Positions 59,567 through 64,000 of a stretch of DNA of 64,000 nucleotides are shown piece by piece. The notes under the pieces were generated by a model. It was given only the letters and a program-made list of their open reading frames with translations, was not told the origin of the DNA and did no database searches. Position 1 is the first letter of the stretch, and every line of letters begins with the position of its first letter. A program made the position numbers and the translations under genes. This DNA comes from Solirubrobacterales bacterium (GTDB lineage: Bacteria > Actinomycetota > Thermoleophilia > Solirubrobacterales > Solirubrobacteraceae): positions 29,069 through 93,068 of the forward strand of contig DAHUYQ010000064.1 in NCBI GenBank assembly GCA_027315115.1, given 5' to 3'.

Positions 59567-61801
59567 TCATGGCCGGGAGCTGCACACGCGCACAATAGAC
59601 GCTGCAGCGCGATGTGCGCAATCCCTACGCAAACGTTTCCCGGACTGAGCGAAAACATGCAAGCCCGTCTGCGTGCCGGGCGGGCCGTTCGCGCTGACGA
59701 GCGTGGAGACCTTGTTCAGCGCGACCACGTAGCTCTCACGGTTCCTGGTGGAGGGATAGAGGTAGTACGCGGCGCGCAGCTCGGCCAGCGCGGCCCGCGG
59801 GTCGGTGAGGAGGTCGTGTTCTCCCAGTTCGCGCCAGCCGGTCGGGTTGGCCGGCTGCTTGCGCACGGCCTGCAGGCGCGTGACGCGCGCCTGGCCTGTC
59901 TGGCCGAGCGATTCCTGCACAGTCGCGAGATCCTCCATCGCGGTCAACGACAGCGGGTCGCGGCTGACCCCCGTCCTGGCCGCGGCCAGCGCGGCGCCGC
60001 CGGAGAGCCGCAGCGCTTCTTCGGAGGCTTCCGCCGAACGCTGGGGCTGCCACTCGCTCCAGGCCGCCAGCAGCGCGAGCACGACCGCGGCGCTCGCGGC
60101 CGCCACGTGGGTCGGAGAGACGCGCCAGGGCAGCAGATGGCGCCAGGGCCCTCGCACCGTGGCGGTGGGCTGCTCGATCGGGCCGCGGCCGGCGAGCCAG
60201 CCGGCGCAGATCAGAGCGATGCACGCGGTTCCCGGCACGTACCAGGTCCAGTCCACGAAGGAGTGCACGCCGAAGGTGACCACGATGCAGAGCATCGTGA
60301 GCAGGCCGATCCGCTCCGGTGTGTAGGGGAGGCGCCTCGAGCGCCAGCGCCATTTCGCCCAGCGCCTGTTGAACGGGTGCGTCGCGGCGCCCGCGGCGGC
60401 GCACCAGGTGAGCAGCAGCGCGATAGTCAGCAGGGTGCCGAGCACCCCGAGGTCCGCGAGCGTCTGGGGCATGTAGCCGTGCGCCTGAGCGACTTCCAGC
60501 GTCCCGGTTTCGTACCGCTTGCGTGCGACGTCATAGCCGCCTCCGCCCGCGCCCAGCAGCGGATGCGCTTCGAAGACCTGGAACGCCTGCTTCCAGTACC
60601 TGGCACGCACGCTGGCGACCGCGGTCAGCCGGCCCGGGGTGTTGGGGACCGAGACGTTCGGGTTGGTGAGGGTGGAGAACTCGTGGGAGATCGTGCCGGT
60701 CAGGCCGCGCTGGGTGTGGGCGAGCGCAGCCACCCCGGCGATCAGCAGCAGCGCCAGGCAGGACAGCAGCACCGCGGCGGCCCGCCTGCGCGTCTGAGTC
60801 GACGGGGGACGGCGGGCGAGCGCGAACCCGAAGGCCATGCCCAGCACCAGCAACGAGATCACGGTCGCGAGCAGCAGCAGGCCGAGCTGGTGTCCGGCGC
60901 TCACGCGCGCGGGCAGCGGCACGCCTTCGGAGCTGAGCGCCGAGCTCGCGAAGTCGAAGGCGACCGGGACCGCGGCGAAGGCGCTGCAGACGATCAGCAT
61001 CAGCGCGCCGCGCAGGCGCAGCGGAACCAGGCACAGCCAGACCGCGGCGCCGGCCAGCGCGACCGCCAGCGACCCGCGCGAGTAGGCAAGCATCAGCGCG
61101 ACCATCAGCAGGCCCGCCGCGGGGTAGGCCAGCGCGCTCAGCAGCGCGTGCCCCGTCCTCCTGGTTCCGAGCCACAGGCAGCCGACGATGCCGATCGCGG
61201 CACAGAGCCCGGTGGCGTTCCAGTAGCCGAAGGGCGCGCGCATGCGCGCCACCGTTTCCTCGGCGGCGAGCTGGGCGGGGAAGACCTTAGTCAGCAGCGC
61301 GTAGCCGCAGATCGCCACCGAGGCGATCACGACTCCCGCGAGCACGCCTTCCCAGCTTCCGGGAAAGGCTCGGGCGAGCAGCACGGTGGCGCCAAAGAGC
61401 GCGCTGTAGGAGAGCATCTGTCCGGCTTCCTGCCAGCTCAGGTCTGGAGACACCGACCACGCGACCGAGACCGCCGTCAGCGCGGTGAAGGCGAAGAGCA
61501 GCGCGGTGGGCCAGGCGCCGGCGTAGCGCGTGCCGCGAGGAGTGACCACGATCGCGATCGCCGCGAGCAGCCCCGCGAGCAACGTCAGCAGCAGCTCGAT
61601 GCTCGTCCTGGATTCAAGCTGCAGGCCTCCGGTGGCGACGAACGTGCAGGCGCAGATCAGCCCGGCCGCGAGCCCCGCGGGCGCGAGCCGAATCGCCGAT
61701 CGGCGCAGCGCGGCCGCGAGCCGTTGCGGTCTGCCGGCGACCGGGGCGCTGCCCGCGGCCATCGGCTCCTGGGGTCGGGGGGCCGGCGCGTAGGTGGACA
61801 T
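59567..61801 (-). CDS. O-antigen ligase/polymerase-like membrane protein (Wzy/WaaL family) with TPR-like tail
   Basis: A 744-residue integral membrane protein with about 12 hydrophobic helices, the large extracytoplasmic loop that precedes the last helices (ARYWKQAFQVFEAHPLLGAGGGGYDV, the Wzy_C motif), and a soluble C-terminal region of about 150 residues with helical repeats (SAEASEEALRLSGGAALAAARTG). It polymerises or ligates polysaccharide units. It is the upstream partner of the glycosyltransferase. Confidence 0.85.
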   Translation of the reverse strand: MSTYAPAPRPQEPMAAGSAPVAGRPQRLAAALRRSAIRLAPAGLAAGLICACTFVATGGLQLESRTSIELLLTLLAGLLAAIAIVVTPRGTRYAGAWPTALLFAFTALTAVSVAWSVSPDLSWQEAGQMLSYSALFGATVLLARAFPGSWEGVLAGVVIASVAICGYALLTKVFPAQLAAEETVARMRAPFGYWNATGLCAAIGIVGCLWLGTRRTGHALLSALAYPAAGLLMVALMLAYSRGSLAVALAGAAVWLCLVPLRLRGALMLIVCSAFAAVPVAFDFASSALSSEGVPLPARVSAGHQLGLLLLATVISLLVLGMAFGFALARRPPSTQTRRRAAAVLLSCLALLLIAGVAALAHTQRGLTGTISHEFSTLTNPNVSVPNTPGRLTAVASVRARYWKQAFQVFEAHPLLGAGGGGYDVARKRYETGTLEVAQAHGYMPQTLADLGVLGTLLTIALLLTWCAAAGAATHPFNRRWAKWRWRSRRLPYTPERIGLLTMLCIVVTFGVHSFVDWTWYVPGTACIALICAGWLAGRGPIEQPTATVRGPWRHLLPWRVSPTHVAAASAAVVLALLAAWSEWQPQRSAEASEEALRLSGGAALAAARTGVSRDPLSLTAMEDLATVQESLGQTGQARVTRLQAVRKQPANPTGWRELGEHDLLTDPRAALAELRAAYYLYPSTRNRESYVVALNKVSTLVSANGPPGTQTGLHVFAQSGKRLRRDCAHRAAASIVRVCSSRP

Positions 61802-61809
61802 CGATCGGC

Positions 61810-62451
61810 TTAGCTGTGGGAGCGCTGCATACGGGCGTGGATCTCCCTGCCTGCGAGCAGGGCGATGCCGGCGATCACGGCGGCGATCACCGCGAGCACC
61901 GGGGCGGGCAGGTTGCTGGTCGCCGAGGCCAGGTCCGCGTGCACGACTCCCGGCGCCACCGGTTCGTTGTTGCCGTCACCGAGATGGACCGTCGGCGCGC
62001 TGCCTACGCGCGTCTGTTCGAGAACCTTCTGTTGAGCCGGCGTGGGTTCGACCGCTTGGCCGGCGCCGCCGGGCGAGGCGCCTGAGCCCGGTGAGCCTCC
62101 GCCGCCGCCTCCTCCTTCTCCTCCTCCGAGGGCGCCCTGGCCGCCGCCGGCCCCGTGCTTGTGCCCCGCGGCTTCCAGCTCCGCCCGCTGGATTTCTTCC
62201 GCGCAGGAGGAGTACTCGAGGACTTCGGTCGGCAGCTTTTTGAGCGCTTCCTGGTACTGCTTGACGGTGTAGCCGGCAAGCGACTGCTGATGCCCGCAGC
62301 GTTCGGCGATTTCCGTGGCGACGCTCGCGGAGGCGCCAGCGGGCCGCATGCAGGCAAGCAAGAGGCAGGCGAGCGTCGCGGCGGCGGCGACCCGCGCGAT
62401 GCCTGCAAGGCGCGCGGGGCCGGGTGCGGCGGATGCGAAGTTCCGAATCAT
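61810..62451 (-). CDS. secreted/membrane-anchored protein with Gly-rich linker
   Basis: A 213-residue protein. A signal-like hydrophobic helix is near 14-36 (LARVAAAATLACLLLACMRP), with Cys34 possibly a lipobox. The mature part has Cys52 and Cys82 (conserved-looking), a Gly-rich linker (about 100-128), and a C-terminal transmembrane helix (PVLAVIAAVIAGIALLAG) with a short basic tail. Unknown role; cell-surface protein next to the polysaccharide genes. Confidence 0.65.
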   Translation of the reverse strand: MIRNFASAAPGPARLAGIARVAAAATLACLLLACMRPAGASASVATEIAERCGHQQSLAGYTVKQYQEALKKLPTEVLEYSSCAEEIQRAELEAAGHKHGAGGGQGALGGGEGGGGGGGSPGSGASPGGAGQAVEPTPAQQKVLEQTRVGSAPTVHLGDGNNEPVAPGVVHADLASATSNLPAPVLAVIAAVIAGIALLAGREIHARMQRSHS

Positions 62452-62798
62452 TGGATGACCAAACCTACCAGCGGCTCGGGGTGACGGTGGGAGGTGGCTC
62501 CACCGCGCCCGCGGCGGGGCGTCCACCGCGCGCGCGGCGGGGCGTCCACCGCGCCGCCGGCGGGGACCCAAGGGGGGCGGGCCCCACGCCGACGAGGACG
62601 AGCGCGGCGGTAGGCGCTCCAAGACCCGGACAACGCCGGGTCTCGTCCAGCGCCCCGACGTGCGTATTTCCCATATCGGCGATCCCCAAACGGCAGGGCC
62701 GGCGGATGGCGATTCGTGGCTCGCCCTGCCGGCGCGCGGCCCCGCCCGCCTGCCTCGCGCGGCCGAGCGCGCCCGGGTGCGGAAGACTTCGCACTTCG
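62452..62798. other. divergent intergenic region with repeats
   Basis: About 350 bases between divergent genes. It contains three imperfect 22-base tandem copies of GTCCACCGCGCGCGCGGCGG (62498-62567), and further along an inverted repeat CGGCAGGGC/GCCCTGCCG (62691-62699 with 62723-62731). No gene was supported here. Confidence 0.5.
62691..62731. promoter_or_regulatory. 9-base inverted repeat upstream of glycosyltransferase
   Basis: Arms CGGCAGGGC and GCCCTGCCG, 23 bases apart, about 70 bases before the start of the next glycosyltransferase. Could form a stem-loop in the leader RNA or be an operator. No class recognised. Confidence 0.3.
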
Positions 62799-63959
62799 AT
62801 GCTTGCCTGCGCGATCGTCCCGCCCGTGCCTGTGCCCTACAGGGAGCCGCTCTTCCAGCGCCTGGCGCAGCGCCCTGAGCTGGCGGTCAGAGTGATCTAC
62901 CAGGCGGCATCTCAGGCGAGCTGGGATCAGGCGGCGGGATGGTTCCCTACCGACCATGGCTACGACGCCGAGCACCTGCGGCCGTTGCATCTCGCGCGCC
63001 GTGGTCGCAGCCCGATCACCTGGCCGCGTGGCCTGGAGCGGGCGCTCTCGCGCTTCGATCCCGACGTCGTGGTGGTCTCGGAGTTCGGGCCGGCCACCCT
63101 GAGGGCGCTTGCCTGGTGCAGGCTGCGACGCCGTGCGCTGGTCGTGCTCAGCGAGGTGACCGGCGAGGTGGAGCGCACGCTCAGCGCGCCTCAGCGGCGG
63201 GTGCATCGGCTGCTCGCGCGCGAGGTGGACGGCCTGGTCGCGGTCAGCGGCGCCGCGCACCGGCGGCTGCTGTGCCTCGGCGCGCCTCCCGAGCGGGTCA
63301 CCGTCAGCCTGCAGCCGGTCGACGAGGACGCCCTGCGCGCGGCGCTGGATGGGCGCGAGGGCTCGCCCGTCGGGCCGGGGGGCGCCTCGGGCCCGCCTGC
63401 CGGGCCGGTCGAGGTGCTGACCGTCGCGCGGCTCGTGCCGGACAAGGGGATCGACGTGCTCCTGGAGGCGTTCGCGAGGGCCGGCCTGGGGGAGCGGGAG
63501 GCCAGGCTGCGAATCGTTGGCGGCGGCCCCCTGCAACAGGCGCTGGAGGACCGGGCGCGCGCGCTCGGGGTGTCCGCGAGCTTCACCGGCGCGGTGGCGG
63601 CCGCGGAGCTGCCTGCGCACTTCGCCCGGGCCGGCGTGTTCGTCCTGCCCTCGCTCTATGAGCCCTTCGGCGTCGCGCTGCGCGAGGCGGTGGTCTGCGG
63701 TCTGCCGGTGGTCTGCAGCACCGCGGTCGGCGCGGCCGGCGACCTGGCGGAGGAGGGCGAGAATGCGATCCTGGTCGCGCCCGGCGACGGCGACGCGCTG
63801 GCGGGCGCGCTCGCGCGCGTCTGCCGTGAGCCGGCGCTGCGTGAGGCGATGTCTGCCGCCAGCGTCGCGGTGGCGCGGAGGCATCCGTTGCAGGCCGACG
63901 TGGACGCCTTTGCCGCCATGATCGAGAAGGCGGCCGCGCGACGCGGCCGCGGGCGCTGA
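62799..63959 (+). CDS. GT-B (GT4-like) glycosyltransferase
   Basis: A 386-residue glycosyltransferase, MLACAIVPPVPVPYREPLFQRL, with TVARLVPDKGIDVLLEAFA near 215, RIVGGGPLQQALEDRA, and the E-x7-E site VLPSLYEPFGVALREAVVCGLPVV near 295-318. The open frame starts farther upstream, but that part crosses repeats; ATG 62799 is the first with a glycosyltransferase-like N-terminus. Probably part of the same polysaccharide cluster, in the opposite orientation. Confidence 0.87.
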   Translation: MLACAIVPPVPVPYREPLFQRLAQRPELAVRVIYQAASQASWDQAAGWFPTDHGYDAEHLRPLHLARRGRSPITWPRGLERALSRFDPDVVVVSEFGPATLRALAWCRLRRRALVVLSEVTGEVERTLSAPQRRVHRLLAREVDGLVAVSGAAHRRLLCLGAPPERVTVSLQPVDEDALRAALDGREGSPVGPGGASGPPAGPVEVLTVARLVPDKGIDVLLEAFARAGLGEREARLRIVGGGPLQQALEDRARALGVSASFTGAVAAAELPAHFARAGVFVLPSLYEPFGVALREAVVCGLPVVCSTAVGAAGDLAEEGENAILVAPGDGDALAGALARVCREPALREAMSAASVAVARRHPLQADVDAFAAMIEKAAARRGRGR

Positions 63960-64000
63960 GCGCGGCGGCGCGGGGCCAGCGTGGGCGCGCCGGCGCGGGG

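Noticed and set aside
59507..61813. 768-residue Gln/Arg/Gly-rich frame opposite the ligase gene
   Set aside because: Its composition is that of a shadow frame in GC-rich DNA; the minus-strand gene encodes transmembrane helices and a Wzy motif.

Overview
The window is one contiguous stretch of very GC-rich (about 70%) chromosomal DNA with few intergenic gaps and many GTG and TTG starts. The gene set points to a high-GC actinobacterium, most likely class Thermoleophilia (Solirubrobacterales: Conexibacter, Solirubrobacter or relatives). Supporting genes are a type-2 1117-aa IleS, a biotin carboxylase fused to BCCP, an actinobacterial-style MrfA-like helicase, a DtxR regulator, and small TauE halves next to tatA. 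The lineage is an inference; no rRNA or tRNA gene was seen.

Layout. 0-8 kb: pilus/secretion ATPase, tatA, a pair of half-size TauE/SafE genes, otsB, polX, polyprenyl-phosphate mannosyltransferase and a SpoIIM-like membrane protein. 8-12 kb: thioredoxin and ileS. 11.9-13.7 kb: an accessory block on the minus strand (RHH-like protein, XRE regulator, unknown protein, HipA/PI-kinase-like protein). 13.7-15.5 kb: a divergent pair made of a MerR-type regulator with a degenerate B12-binding domain and an alpha/beta-hydrolase lacking its catalytic Ser and His. 15.6-17 kb: fumC. 17-18.6 kb: a lower-GC accessory segment opened by two perfect inverted repeats and carrying a solitary proteasome-beta-like Ntn hydrolase. 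18.6-26 kb: MrfA-like helicase, HAD phosphatase, gpsA, sugar-lactone oxidase plus D-amino-acid aldolase/deaminase pair, and a condensed glycerate-kinase-like protein. 26-31 kb: two paralogous ECF sigma/membrane-protein modules around a LysR gene, then a DtxR regulator. 31.4-32.3 kb: toxin-antitoxin cassette with a DUF3467-like gene. 32.5-36.2 kb: aminotransferase, coiled-coil protein, sucD-sucC. 37.0-38.9 kb: a two-gene AAA ATPase-HNH cassette resembling the Septu (PtuA/PtuB) anti-phage system. 39-51 kb: accC, the sulfate assimilation cluster (cysN, cysD, TauE, cysH, sulfite reductase), a GMC oxidoreductase operon and acyl-CoA carboxylase beta. 51-56 kb: an unusual low-complexity START-like protein, asd, a membrane protein and methylmalonyl-CoA mutase. 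56-64 kb: an exopolysaccharide cluster (UDP-glucuronate decarboxylase, polyprenyl glycosylphosphotransferase, two GT-B glycosyltransferases, a Wzy/WaaL-like ligase).

Functional links. AccC, the carboxyltransferase beta subunit, methylmalonyl-CoA mutase, SucCD and FumC together outline propionyl-CoA to succinyl-CoA to succinate/fumarate flow, though dispersed. CysN/CysD, a [4Fe-4S] APS-type reductase, siroheme sulfite reductase and a TauE transporter form a complete route from sulfate to sulfide without an APS kinase. The best candidates for something new are the ATPase-HNH pair, the solitary Ntn hydrolase, the kinase/XRE/RHH block, the catalytically dead hydrolase opposite a B12-blind MerR regulator, and the two ECF modules that share a promoter-like element.
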